Shown: piece by piece, positions 1 through 10,403 of the stretch
Layout: every line of letters begins with the position of its first letter
How positions within the stretch are numbered: position 1 is the first letter of the stretch
Assembly (NCBI GenBank): GCA_017893485.1
Contig: CM030368.1
Coordinates: 109,685,549-109,749,548 of the forward strand
From: Hemerocallis citrina
Lineage: Eukaryota > Streptophyta > Magnoliopsida > Asparagales > Asphodelaceae
DNA length: 64,000 nucleotides
Direction: 5' to 3'
Notes under the pieces: model-generated
Databases searched by the model: none
What the model was told of the DNA's origin: nothing
The model's input: only the letters and a program-made list of their open reading frames with translations
Position numbers and translations under genes: made by a program

Positions 1-77
1 GGTGAGCGTGTTGTACTTGCATTGGAGATGAATGGCTCCGATGAGTACAAGTTTTCGGGAGGAGGGATTTCGGCCAT
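1..77 (-). CDS. N-terminus of a copia-type gag, partial (runs off the left edge)
   Basis: An ATG at 77-75 on the minus strand opens a reading frame of about 25 codons that runs off the left edge. It starts 43 bases downstream of a tRNA-Met primer-binding site and an LTR-like sequence, which is where the gag of a Ty1/copia element begins. The visible peptide starts MAEIPPPENL. No domain is visible in so short a piece. The identification rests on position; a chance frame behind a primer site is possible but less likely. Confidence 0.5.
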   Translation of the reverse strand, partial: MAEIPPPENLYSSEPFISNASTTRS

Positions 78-119
78 TGGACCTTTTGCTTAAGCTTTTA
101 AACTTTTGATAAGCACCTC

Positions 120-131
120 GCTCTGATACCA
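120..131 (-). other. Primer-binding site (tRNA-iMet type) of a copia element
   Basis: The minus strand reads TGGTATCAGAGC, the complement of the 3' end of plant initiator methionine tRNA. This is the usual minus-strand primer site of Ty1/copia elements, and it sits next to the LTR at 133-1124. Confidence 0.8.
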
Positions 132-132
132 C

Positions 133-1124
133 TATAAATCATCTTAGGGGGGTGAATATAGTGATTATGAGGAATTAAAAAAATTAAAATGAATAGCAAA
201 GTAAATAAGGAGAGGTAAGAAAATCAAACACAGAAAGCACAAGTGACGCAGTAATATAACATGGTTCGACCCCCAGGTCTACGTCCACACCACCTACTGG
301 TAGCAATTCTCCGCCACAAGCGTTCCACTATACTCAAACCCTTATACAGTGATTGTCGGATTCAGGCCGAGAGACCTATTACACCCACAAAATTTTTAAT
401 TACAAGTCCCGTCAATCTCACCGAAGTGGAAGAAAAGAAAAGAACTCAAGATCCTTAATGATCCTAACTGAAGAATACAAATAGTTATAACACATACTCG
501 GATTGATTGTGAAAAGATTAGTTTAGAAGATTTTTCTCTGAAGTAATAAGTGAACAATACACAGTGAGTTCGTCCAAATATATAGACTGGGAAGTGTATC
601 AATCAAAAATAGAAACGATACATTCCATAAACGTGAACAACACAAAGTTCGGTCAACCGCAATTACGGTGCAGTTGACCGTTCATCTCTCTGACGTAAAG
701 TCGAGAGATGAAGGGACGACTGCTTCTTATGTAACTGTGAAGTGCAGTCGACCGAGGTGCGGTCGACCGTCATGAGGTGCGGTCGACCGTTATCGTGCTG
801 TTCATAACGAATCCACTTTATATTCTTACCAAAAACTAATCAACCACCAATCAATCAAATACAGATAAAATCTCACAATCATAGAATGATAGCAACTGGT
901 CTTGATAGCTTTCTTGGACACTAATCAATCATGTGCTCTGTTTGAATATCTTCTTCTTTTGCTTGATTTTGCAATCTTTCTTTATTACTTTCCTTCTTTG
1001 AATATTCTTGAATCTCTCTTGGATCTCTTATTGATATTACTTGATCCTGAAAATCTAAACAACACAATTTAAACTTATTAGTATTTATAGACACATTTTG
1101 TGCACACCAAACTAAGAGTCAACA
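133..1124 (-). mobile_element. LTR of a minus-strand Ty1/copia retrotransposon
   Basis: This stretch lies directly upstream (minus strand) of the primer-binding site. The outer end reads as minus TGTTGACTC, and the inner end is TA where CA is expected, so one terminal base has probably mutated. It carries at least three copies of a palindromic GTCGAC motif (744-754, 759-770, 779-790) plus degenerate versions at about 650-685. The rest of the element lies outside the window to the left. No target-site duplication can be checked. Boundaries are approximate. Confidence 0.6.
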
Positions 1125-1222
1125 GGGTTAACATGCCAACCCGACTCGGGTCCGCCCGAATATCGAGTCGACCCGAGCGGTTTCGACCTGACCCGGCCCG
1201 AACAACCTAATTGCCATCCCTA
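1125..1222. mobile_element. hAT-like terminal fragment rich in GGGTCGACCC-type sequence
   Basis: This short GC-rich stretch ends TTGCCATCCCTA, the same terminal sequence type (TAGGGATGGCAA) that bounds the hAT transposon at 40190-43696 and starts the fragment at 54784. Its body has the alternating CGGGTC/GACCCG composition of that element's ends. No matching duplication is seen on both sides, so it is a fragment or very short non-autonomous copy, possibly truncated by the copia LTR on its left. Confidence 0.45.
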
Positions 1223-1452
1223 GCTTAATTGTGTTTATCTTTTTTCATTTTTAAAATAATTAAAATATACATATTCAAAACAACTCTTCACATTCTCTCT
1301 ATCTTATTTTCAAAAATTTTAAAATAGGAAAATGATGTAATAAACACATTTAATTATAAAAAATAATATAATTAAACAGTATTAGCAAGCAGTGGTATAT
1401 TAAAACAAGACCAAAAAATAGTCAAAATTTGTCACGTGATAGTTGAGATTGA

Positions 1453-2083
1453 GAGCATCTGTAGTCGTTATTGCCAAATTTTGGTAAATTTGGCTTATAG
1501 CAAAGAGCAAAAATAGGTTTCGTTGTAGTCGTTTGGAGCTAAAATTTGGCCGGACGGTAGATTATCTTCCGTCTGATATTTAAAAAAAAAAATAGTAAAA
1601 AAAACATTTAACAAACACAACGATAGTGACATTTAAAAAAAAATTAAAAAAAAAACAATTTAAAAAAGTGGGACAGTGTACCTGAATGTTGAATGAATGA
1701 GGATAGTGACATTTTGTCTTTAGTGAAATAGTGTTGGACGGGAGATAATCTATCGTCCTTCACTTTTTTTAATTTTTTTTAAAATTTTAATTAATGAGAC
1801 AGTAATTAATCTTTCGTCCAACGTTTTCGTCGTTTGCGAATTTGAAGAGACGGTGTATCGTCTCTCGTCCGATGTCTCAAACGAAAGATAATCTTTCGTC
1901 TCATTTAACGGACGAAAGATTATCTTTCATTAGCTATAATTTGGTAAAAGCCAAATCGTCTGCTATATTTGGCCAGCGACTGTTCACGCGTGATCCAAAT
2001 TTTGGCTAAATGGCCAACGACTACAACGTGTTTTTTTCCATTTTTCCGAAAATTGGGTAATTGGCAAACGACTACAGATGCTC
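1453..2083. mobile_element. 631-bp fold-back MITE with terminal inverted repeats and internal palindromes
   Basis: The left end reads GAGCATCTGTAGTCGTT and the right end is its near-exact inverse, flanked by TGA on both sides (1450-1452 and 2084-2086). A 3-bp duplication and GAGCATC-type ends resemble Tourist/PIF-Harbinger MITEs, although those usually duplicate TTA/TAA. Internally it holds repeated near-palindromes of the form ACGAAAGATTATCTTTCGT at about 1555, 1738, 1800, 1850, 1880 and 1910. It has no credible coding sequence. Open frames crossing its right half on the minus strand show no domain. Confidence 0.7.
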
Positions 2084-2651
2084 TGACAGAGTATACTGAG
2101 CAGCACAAACATATGAACGGAGTATTCCAAACTGCAAAATAAAAAAATTGGTATAGTTATTTGCAAATTGATGAAATATGTGTATGATTTAGTGAAATTT
2201 ACCCTTATGAAAAAACAAAAAACATAAAAGGGAAAAATAATACACCGCGGTAGGTCCACAACCCCAAAAGACAACCTTTTCCATAAACAACAACCACAAG
2301 CCGTGCATATTACAAATTTCGAAACAATAACCAAGGATTAAGCAACAGAAATTTATTTAACGTTCATACACATAAAAAGCCATCAAAGTACCAAAGCAAA
2401 GCAAACGCTCCACTAATACTTATATATAGCACATCACATTCCCTGATTTTAGTTCCACAGAATTAATCAAACCAAGTAAAAAGCACAAACCTAGCTATCA
2501 TAGAGCAGCTACGTTATATAGTGCAAGTATATTTCATTCCAAATGTACTAAGAAATTATGATATTATGAAAATCCTTATACCATATAAATTAATTAGTAG
2601 CTGCATTAATATACTCTTAGGACCAAAATAATGCATAGCTCAATGATCTGA
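2084..2651. other. 3' flank of the DIR1-like gene, no gene seen
   Basis: AT-rich sequence between the MITE and the stop codon of the DIR1-like gene. It should contain that gene's 3' untranslated region and poly(A) signal on the minus strand, but no single signal stands out. The open frame across 1984-2334 (minus) has no recognisable domain. Confidence 0.5.
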
Positions 2652-2963
2652 TTAAGAACAGTCTTGGGGAGGTGTGAGCCCACACTTCTCAGGCAGCTGC
2701 ATGGCAAGATCCGGGTTGATACCAAGAGACGGCAACAACACTGAATTCCGATATGAACACAAGCATTCTAGGTCTGCTCCAGCAAGCGCCGAGCAGCACT
2801 CCGTCGACGGATTGCTAGGGTTTGGAGTACTAACTGCAGGCTTACAAGCTTCAAACCCTTCATTGCTCATGTTGCAGATAGCCTCTGCCTTGTGTACAGC
2901 CATTGATAGTACTAAAGCAGCTGATAGCAAGAACATTAGGGTTAGCTTGGGTTGGGAGCCCAT
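2652..2963 (-). CDS. DIR1-like non-specific lipid-transfer protein
   Basis: A 103-residue, intronless, intact gene. The start at 2963 (MGSQPKL) is chosen over an upstream in-frame ATG at 3116 because it begins a clean signal peptide (residues 1-28, hydrophobic core [15 protein letters not shown]) and lies 66 bases below a TATA box. The mature 75 residues carry the full eight-cysteine motif: Cys30, 40, 56, 57, 67, 69, 94 and 102 (C-X9-C-X15-CC-X9-CXC-X24-C-X7-C). The fold makes four disulfides around a lipid-binding tunnel. The CKPAVS segment, a PxxP motif at 49-52 and the ending LPEKCGL match the DIR1 group, which acts in the apoplast and phloem in long-distance defence signalling (systemic acquired resistance). 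That role is inferred from family. It is the only intact host gene in the window. A neighbouring nsLTP subtype is the main alternative. Confidence 0.93.
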   Translation of the reverse strand: MGSQPKLTLMFLLSAALVLSMAVHKAEAICNMSNEGFEACKPAVSTPNPSNPSTECCSALAGADLECLCSYRNSVLLPSLGINPDLAMQLPEKCGLTPPQDCS

Positions 2964-3028
2964 TATTTCGATTGGATTGGTAAATTGAGAACAGATGAAT
3001 GGATATATGCAGTGTGGAGAGTGGGTGG

Positions 3029-3035
3029 TATATAG
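3029..3035 (-). promoter_or_regulatory. TATA box of the DIR1-like gene
   Basis: The minus strand reads CTATATA here, 66 bases upstream of the chosen start codon. Transcription would begin near 3000, giving a 5' leader of roughly 35-40 bases. The upstream in-frame ATG at 3116 would lie above the TATA box, which supports the downstream start. Confidence 0.7.
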
Positions 3036-3116
3036 GGATAAGTGGTGGATATGAACAAGTTTCTTAGTTTGATGCACGTGAAGAATTGTGGCAGCATTTG
3101 GGCTTGATTGAGTCAC

Positions 3117-3409
3117 GGGTGTGTAGTGTGATTTTTAGATGGGCTTTTTAAAATATATATATAATTTAGTTTTGGACACAGTAGCTGGTTTGTTTTCCAG
3201 TATGATTCGTATGAATCATATTAGAATAGTTTATATGCAAGTTGAGTGCTCAGGTGTATTTTGAGTAAAAATATCGAATCACTATAAACGAAGAGAAAAA
3301 TCCTGGGGTTTTTTATGCCCATCCCGGCGTTTTTAAATGCCAAGCTTAATATAGACAGCATTTTGAAAAACACCGCCGCAAGCACTGAGAATATGCTCGT
3401 CTGGAATGC
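3117..3409. other. Upstream flank of the DIR1-like gene, with a possible hairpin
   Basis: No gene is seen. This is the probable promoter region of the DIR1-like gene. Around 3327-3381 an imperfect inverted repeat pairs CGGCGTTTTTAAATGC with a downstream GCATTTTGAAAAACACCGCCG. That could be a transposon terminal or subterminal motif, but no complete element is evident. Confidence 0.4.
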
Positions 3410-3501
3410 GAAAAGATAGCTTATGGATGATGAAAATCATTCGCTAGGCTTTTGTTACGTATCTGTATTCCGTATTCTTTTTGGGAAGTGGGACGTGACA
3501 G
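3410..3501 (-). repeat. Inverted 5' terminus of LTR family 1
   Basis: Read on the minus strand from 3501, this starts TGTCACGTCCCACTTCCC and aligns by eye for about 90 bases with the first 90 bases of the complete solo LTR at 15005 (TGTCACACCCCGCTTCCC and onward, including a shared AACAAAAGCC segment). It therefore faces the opposite way to the larger family-1 copy that begins immediately to its right. Confidence 0.7.
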
Positions 3502-6212
3502 TATCAGTCTTATGTTCTTACAGTCTTGTGTGTATTACTAGCTAGGTAGCACTTCATGTGCCCCAAAATATAATACATGGTTGCTACAACAAATAGTTTC
3601 GCTTTTAGATTTCATAGTGGACCATAATGGGGCAGTGTAGTCAGGTATCAATAGCAGTAGCAGTAGCAGTAAAAATAACAGTAACAGTAGTAGTAAAAGT
3701 AACAGTAATAGTTTGGAACACTAGTTCCCTTCCAAGTACACATTTCCATATTTTCCACTACTAGATCTTCCCTTAAGAAACCTCGGCTTGATCACTTTTT
3801 ATTATGGTTATCAACGGACATGATAGTGCATGAAGTAGTGTCAAACTAACAAGTTACAATCAGTATTAGGTTCAGTGAAACAAATAAACATGCATAGATG
3901 ATATACGGTCACATAAACGAGCATGACAGTACAGTACTAAAACAGTGATTTCCGTTACTACAGAAATCCAAATCTAAATCTGTTGAAGAATCTGGGAATA
4001 GACTTCCACACGAATCCAGCGATTATATATAAGCCATATAGTATTTCACAAAATTATAACTCAAAACTGATTTGAATCCAGAAAACACGTTCAGCCAGAA
4101 ATCAGTAAATCGTATTCAAAGTCAGCAAAACAACATTAAAACATTTCAAATAAATTCAGGAAAAATCTGGGGTAATTCTCTAGATGTCTAGTATCAGAAT
4201 ATATAGTTTTATAATATTCTAGTAAAATTAATTCAGTCAACAAACATCAGAAAATATCAAGAAACGATAGTTTGGCAAATTTAAAATTCCCAACACTGCT
4301 GTACAAAAACTGTTATATCTCGCAAACCATGAAACGAAATCCAAATCCGTCAAAAGGATATGAAAATAGACAAAATAAACTAACTTTCATATTTCATAAA
4401 TATTTTCCATACAGTAAAAGGAAATAGGGTGAAGATACGATTCTTTACAGAACATCGAACAAAATACAGCAAGTATAGCTTTCATAAACAAGCATGAAAC
4501 GGTGTATAAAAATCATCAATGTAATCCACCAAAATTCTGGGTAATCCCTAGATAGGTATAGAAATACTGTGCAAAGTTTCAGATCAAAATAATATAATTA
4601 GGACTAGTATCAAAATAGTTTAATCATCAAAATCATCAAGAAACAAAATCTGGAAATAGAATACACCTCTGTAGTAAAATAGCCATAACTCACTTATACG
4701 AAAACGAAATAGATCAAGGTCAGAGGCGTTAGAAAGAAGACAGATTTCTCTATAATTCATGTCTAATACAAAAATTAAGAATTCTGACCTTAATAGGATC
4801 TAAAATACAAATCAAGACTGATCATCGACAAATACAGAATTTCTCATGAAAACAAAACTAACATAAACCATACGAAACTCGTTCCAATCACAATCAAACA
4901 TGGTATAGAGTCTACTAAGTATCCAAACATCATGAAATAGAGTATATAATATATTCACAACCATCATATCACATGGATCTCATCAAACACATAATTTTAC
5001 CTAATTATCTCACATATATGAGTCAACCTCATTGTTTTCATGTCGATTTTTGTGTCGTGAGGCAACTATGGTCAATAGCACTATAGAGACAAAACCCATC
5101 AAAAATAACATACACACGAGTTATCTCTAGAACCCAACTACACTATAAGCGGTATTTTTGACTTGTATCATACAAAGAAATTTGAGTACAAGTTATTTGC
5201 CTTAACCGAAGACGAAAACAAAGAACACCAAGAATAACGGGAACGAATTCCCGGGCAACGAACAAAACGAGCAAAACCCACGAACGCAAATCACGAACCA
5301 AAGCAAATACACGTGCAAACCAACCAAGAGAGGGAGACACCACAGCGGAACAGACGGCAGGCTATGACTACCGCTGTCGCAACTGCAGTCAGCAAAGAAG
5401 ACCGGAGGGAGGGACGCGCGGCGCTGGCGGCATCGACTTCGGCTGGCGTCACTGGTGGCTGTCGCTGGGCATGCCGAACAGAACAGAGAGGGAACGGGAA
5501 AGATGACGGAGACGATGAAAGCTCGGGCTAGGGGGTGATCGGGCAAAGTGGTGGTCGGGTGCAGGGTCGGCAATGGGTTCAAGTGCAGTTGGCGGTAATG
5601 GGGTTCGGTCGGAGATGGAGATGAAAGGAAGTGGAGGGGTTTTTGGTGGTTGGGAGGTGGAGCAATGAGGTTAATCGGCAGTAGGGTTTCGGAGGTTGAA
5701 GGTGGGGGTTGCACAGTATGAGAGGGGGCTATGGTTCGGTAGGGGAGAGAAAGAGAGATAGGTGGGTTTTTATAGAGTTTTGATTTTAGGGTTTCAGGAG
5801 ATGTTGGGTATTGGGTTATTGGGTTCATAGGTCCAATAGGAGTAGTAGTAGGAGTTGGTTTAAAATTAGGATTTGAATAGGACTTGGTTTATCAATTGGG
5901 TTTAGGGATAGTTATGAGGATCTAGGTTTAAATGCAAATAGGATTATCAATAGGCTTAGGTAAAAGAAACCACAAGCACCCAAAACATAAGCAAAAGAGA
6001 ATAGAGCAAGATCCAATAAAGAGAAAATACAACAATCAATAAGGAACGAAGCAAAAAGACAAACAATCATACACAAGAGTTCAAAATGAAATAAAGTGAA
6101 TATATATTGAAAACATCTCCAATATACGGTCCAAAAAAATACAAGAGAGTACAAATACCCAAGAAAGAGAAAAATACACCAAAAATACGAAAAACGAAAA
6201 GCAGGGGTTACA
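3502..6212 (+). repeat. Truncated copy of a 3.5-kb LTR family (family 1)
   Basis: From about 3520 the sequence aligns with 15755-18505 of the complete solo LTR. Shared blocks include a segment near AGATTTCATAGTGGACC, a CGGCTTGATCACTTTT/CGGCTTAGTTACTTTT segment, and the 3' end GGGGTTACA at 6212. The first 750 bases of the LTR are missing. A CAGTAG/CAGTAA repeat (3645-3712) replaces the 37-39-bp minisatellite of the other copies. Large LTRs with TGTCACACCCC/GGGTTACA ends are typical of the Del/Tekay chromovirus lineage; that placement is inference. Open frames on the minus strand at 5202-5828 are LTR sequence, not genes. Confidence 0.7.
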
Positions 6213-6886
6213 TATCTATCCAAGTCAGGAAAATTAATAAACCTACCCAGAAAGGATTCCTCAAATATTATAGATAGTTAGGATGAGTTTGTTCATCCTC
6301 AACATTTGAAGACCAAGATCACTTAGACTTTGGCATGATGGAAAGTTAAAAACCTAAAATACCTAATGATAGGTGAATAATAGATTACCAAACAACAAAG
6401 AGAGACAAAGAACACCTAATCAGTGAACTCCAAAGCTTCAAGGATAGAGATCTTTTGGAAGCGACGAGCAAAGAAGCAAATTGATCTGCCAACTTCAATC
6501 AGCAAGCGCCGAGCAAACGAAATCCAAGAACTCCAAGAGTACTGTAGCAGCCGACTGGTCTTTGAGGAAGAAGAGTAAAAAGGTAAAAAGGGAAAGTGAA
6601 AGGAGGCTAGGGTTTGACAAGAAATTAATGGTGGAGATTGAAAGAGAGAATGGATGAATGGTGTAGATCAATTAGAGAGTAAAAAATTGAACGAGTCAGG
6701 TCTAAGAAGTCAAAAGAAACCTCAAAACAAGTGACGATTCAGATTAAAACAAATCGAAACATAGTCACGACAGTCGTCTGGCTTTGAGAGCAGTCGACTA
6801 AGTCGAAAGTAAAATGAATCCAAAAATAAAAAAAAAGTTTGATAAAGTTATCGTCAGTCGACTGTAAAATCAAGACAGTCGACTGG
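6213..6886 (-). other. Spacer: probable 3' untranslated end of the copia element
   Basis: This lies between the family-1 LTR end and the copia RNase H. It holds the GTCGAC-type palindromes seen in the copia LTR and gag (6792, 6853, 6877 and a variant at 6769), so at least the right half belongs to that element. No copia 3' LTR is found: the terminal sequence TGTTGGATCC seen at 30785 does not recur here. The left border of the copia element is therefore lost or unrecognised. Confidence 0.45.
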
Positions 6887-8187
6887 TCATATATAAAAAA
6901 TCAAGAAAAGAACCAAATACAGATGCTCGGTATAAGTCGACTGAGACAACAATTTTTTTAAGGAAATATCATTAAATGAACAAGTTTCTAGTTCTCGTCT
7001 AAACTTGATAAAAATGTCTTCTTTCAATGGTTTGGTAAAAATATCTGCTATTTGTTTATCAGTAGAAATAAAATCCAATAAGATATCTCCTTTTAAAATA
7101 TGATCACGTAGAAAATGATGTTGAATATCAATATGTTTCGTACGTGAATGTTGAATTGAATTTTTAGACAAATTAATGGTACTGGTATTGTCACACATTA
7201 TAGAAGGTTTTGAAAAAGAAATACCATATCTAAAAGAGTGTTTCATCCATAAAATTTGAGCACAAGCCAAACTTGCAGTATTATATTCAGTCTCTGTGGT
7301 AGATAGAGATACAGCATTTTGCTTTTTACTGCATCAAGATACTAGGGAATGCCCCAAAAAGTGACAAGTTCCACTAGTACTTTTACAGTCAGTTTTACTT
7401 CCAGTAAAATCAGCATCACTATAAGACAGTAACTGAAAATTATTGGTGCGAGGAAAAAGTAAACCATATTCAGATGTGTCTTTAATATATCTTAAAATCT
7501 GTTACACAGCTTTTAAGTGAGATTCTTTTGAATGAGACTGATATCTAGCATACAAACATACGCTAAACATAATATCTGGTATACTAGCAGTTATATATAA
7601 GAGTGAGCCAATCATACCTCGATAGAGCTTTTCATCGACACTCTTACCTAATTCATTTTTGTCAAGTGTAGTAGTAGTAGCCATATGTGTGGTCTTACTA
7701 CTAGTGCCATCCATGCCAAATCGTTTGAGTAATTTCTTAGCATATTTTCCTTGATTAATAAATATGTCATTTTGGAATTGTTTTATTTGAAGTCCAAGGA
7801 AGTAATTGAGTTCACTCATGTGACTCATTTCTAACTCATTTTGCATGGTAGTAGCAAACTCTTGACATAGATTACTGTTAGTTGAACCAAAAATTATGTC
7901 ATCTATGCAAATATGTCTGATTTTATTTTCCTAATAAATAATGTAGTGTCTACTTTACCAATTTCAAACCCTGCTTCTAAAAGAAATTTTTTTAAACGAT
8001 CATACCAAGAACGGGGTGCTTGTTTGAGACCATATAAAGCCTTTTTTTTTAATTTAAAAACATGGCTAGGGAATTGTTCATGTTCGAAACCTGGTGGTTA
8101 CTTAACATAAACATCCGCCTAAATGAAACCATTTAAGAAAGCACTTTTAACATCTATTTGGAAAAGTGTGAAATCCATAAAACATGC
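6887..8187 (-). pseudogene. Copia reverse transcriptase (C-terminal part) and RNase H
   Basis: This is the downstream part of the copia pol gene, displaced from its upstream part (27008 and above) by the gypsy insertion. Reading down the minus strand one sees FQIDVKSAFLNGF (RT), an [10 protein letters not shown] catalytic segment near 7880-7905 where YVDD is usual, SELNYFLGLQIKQ, YRGMIGSLLYIT, and finally RNase H with SKNSIQHSRTKHIDIQ and IADIFTKPLKED. The frame is broken by several stops and shifts, for example TAA/TAG changes around 7500, 7330 and 8120. The break falls within the RT palm domain. This copy cannot make an active enzyme. Confidence 0.88.
8183..8187. repeat. Left target-site duplication (CATGC) of the gypsy element
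   Basis: CATGC immediately precedes the 5' LTR and is repeated exactly at 27003-27007 after the 3' LTR. The interrupted copia RT reads across once the duplication is discounted. Confidence 0.93.
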
Positions 8188-8776
8188 TGATATGGCTAAA
8201 AATGGGGTTAAATCGGAACCGTCCAGATTGGGCGCGAATCTTGAAGCTCGGGGGTAAAACGGTAATTTCACATACAAATGGGTCCGAAATGGGTACTGGA
8301 TCTCCTTCTCACAGATCCAATAACCCACAAACAGATCCACTCCAATTGGGTACGGGTCCCGACCCGAGGCGAACCCAGACCAACAAGAGGCAAATCAGGG
8401 TTACTGATTTGACCAAGTCAACGGGCCTGATTTGCTCTCACCGGAAATCAGGGATTAGTTTCCTAAACAGACTATGAGGATTTTACTCCTGACAGTTACA
8501 CAGGGAATCGGGCCCCTGATCACTCCCATGGCGACTATAAATACCACCCCCTACCACTGTGACCAGGTAATCACTCTTTTTCCACCTTAAGCTCTCTTTT
8601 AATCACCACTGGTTACTGACAAGAGTGTTGGATGGTGCATTGCCGGAATCAACCCCGGTGTATCGCACTTCCTTGCAGGTTGCAGCAGGAATCAGAAGGC
8701 TTGGATCCGCTGTTCAGGTTTTTCTCGAACTCACAAATCTCATCTGTTTACCCCCACACCAGAATCAGCGGTAACA
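8188..8776 (+). repeat. 5' LTR of the Tat gypsy element
   Basis: A 589-bp sequence starting TGATATGG and ending GGTAACA (TG...CA ends). It aligns with 26415-27002 with roughly 25-30 differences by eye, about 95% identity. It carries a TATA box at 8536. Confidence 0.95.
8536..8543 (+). promoter_or_regulatory. TATA box in the 5' LTR
   Basis: TATAAATA within GCGACTATAAATACC. It is conserved at 26763-26770 in the 3' LTR. Transcription of the element would start near 8570. Confidence 0.75.
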
Positions 8777-8779
8777 GAT

Positions 8780-8797
8780 TGGCGCCGTCTGTGGGAA
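8780..8797 (+). other. Primer-binding site of the Tat gypsy element
   Basis: TGGCGCCGTCTGTGGGAA lies three bases after the 5' LTR. This sequence type is common in Tat/Athila-group plant elements. I have not assigned the tRNA. Confidence 0.8.
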
Positions 8798-8850
8798 CAA
8801 CCACACGAACAGCCTCCGCCTCTTCCTCGTCAACTAGACCTTCTCCAACC

Positions 8851-10403
8851 ATGCCTCCAAAGAAGGTCAGATCTGGAGGGTCCAACTGCGGACCCAATCC
8901 AGCCGATCAGCCAGAGGAAGTCCCTGTCCATCCTGTTCCGCAGCCTGAACAACTTCCTCCCCCGGCCCAACAGGGCCAGCCTCCTCTTCCGAACCAACAA
9001 CCCCCAAATGGTCCTGCTGGTCAGAACCAGCGGAGGCAGAAGCAACCACTCCATCCGGACCACGTCTCAATTCACAATGCCTCCTCTGACTCTATGGCTT
9101 CCCATCACCCCCGAGCCTCCGATCTCTGCAACACCGTCCTGAATCGCCAAAAGGAAGAGGACCTCCGCAACCACCTAGATGAGAGGCGGGCCCGAGAGGG
9201 AGCCTCCCACTAGCATCATGGTGAGCGATCTCCTCGTCGCCGAGACGGTAGGAGGTCTCCGGACCGAAGGGGCCGGGCGGAATCTCCCGAGCACCGTAGG
9301 AGGAGGTCACATTCCCCCGCGGATCGGCATCATCCGAGGAAAAATGAGGCACCTATCACTCGTGCCGAGTTCCTACAATTCCAGGAGACTGTGTTGCAGG
9401 CCCTCAACCTGCGCCCCAACAACCATAATGCCCAGAGGGTTCCAACACCCCCGCGGGTTCCCAGTCCTCGCCACCGATCCAGAAGTCCTCTCTCGGCTCC
9501 CAGTCGCCAGCAACACCGCTATAGTCCTCGCCGATCCCAGGACTATCGACGCCGCAGTCCTCGCTCCCCTTCCTATGAAGAAGAGTCCCGGGGATCGTTT
9601 GATTACCAGCGGAGGGATGATGCCCTCTACCGTCGTCTCCACGAGGTGGAGAGGCGCATCGGTCGCATGGACAAGGAGGAGGAGTCGAGAGCAGGGACCG
9701 TCCGCCCCAGCAGACCCCCCTTCTCTCGGACAATCATGGAGGCCCCCATACCGAGGGGTTTCAAACCTCTGTAGTTTGAAACGTACTCAGGGGAGTCCGA
9801 CCCAGTTTATCATGTCGAAAGCTTCAAGACCTTAATGCTGATCCATCAAGCTTCCGACGCCATGCTCTGCAAGACCTTCCCCGCCACCCTCAGGGGGTCG
9901 GCTCGGGAATGGTACTCCAGGCTCGCTCCCTCTTCCATCTTCTCGTTTCAGCAGTTCGAAATGCTCTTCATAACTCACTTTGTGAGTAGCAGGCGAGCTG
10001 AGAAGACGAGCCTCTCCCTACTCAACCTGCGACAGGAGAGGGGAGAAAAGCTGAGGGACTATGTGAGGAGATTCACCGCGGAGGTCAGGTCTATCACCTC
10101 CCTAGACCAGTCAGTGGCGACCGTTGCGTTCCAGTCGAACGTCCTCAACTCCAACCTCCGGTCGTCCCTCGCCAAGAAGCCCCCGCACAACTTCGCCGAT
10201 CTCCTCCTAAGGTGCGAGAAGTACATTCGGGCGGAGGAGGCCGAGTGCCTCCCGAATTTCGGAGGATCCGCCTCCAGATCAAAGAGGAAGACGACAGAGG
10301 AGGAGGGGTCCAAAAAGTTGCAGAAGGACAATAGCGGCCAGCACCGTCCTCCCCCAGGTTCGAGAAGTTCACTCCCCTCACCACCAATGTCTCCACCATC
10401 CTG
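8851..10403 (+). pseudogene. Gag polyprotein of the Tat gypsy element
   Basis: ATG at 8851 opens a Pro/Gln-rich N-terminus, then a basic Arg/Ser-rich stretch (about 9220-9600; motifs such as HRSRSPLSAPS and YRRRSPRSPS), then the retrotransposon gag core with SAREWYSRLAPSSI and SFQQFEMLFITHF near 9900-9990. The core assembles the virus-like particle. In-frame TAG codons at 9211-9213 and 9772-9774 interrupt it, and a frameshift near 10350-10358 moves the reading frame before the zinc-knuckle region. The Arg/Ser-rich segment resembles SR-protein tails; whether it binds RNA or splicing factors is unknown. Confidence 0.85.

Noticed and set aside
2674..2988. 104-residue plus-strand frame
   Set aside because: It is the complement of the DIR1-like gene, whose minus-strand reading has the cysteine motif and signal peptide.
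5202..5828. 208-residue Pro/Ser-rich frame on the minus strand
   Set aside because: It lies inside the family-1 LTR, is not kept open in the copy at 17.6-18.0 kb, and shows no domain.
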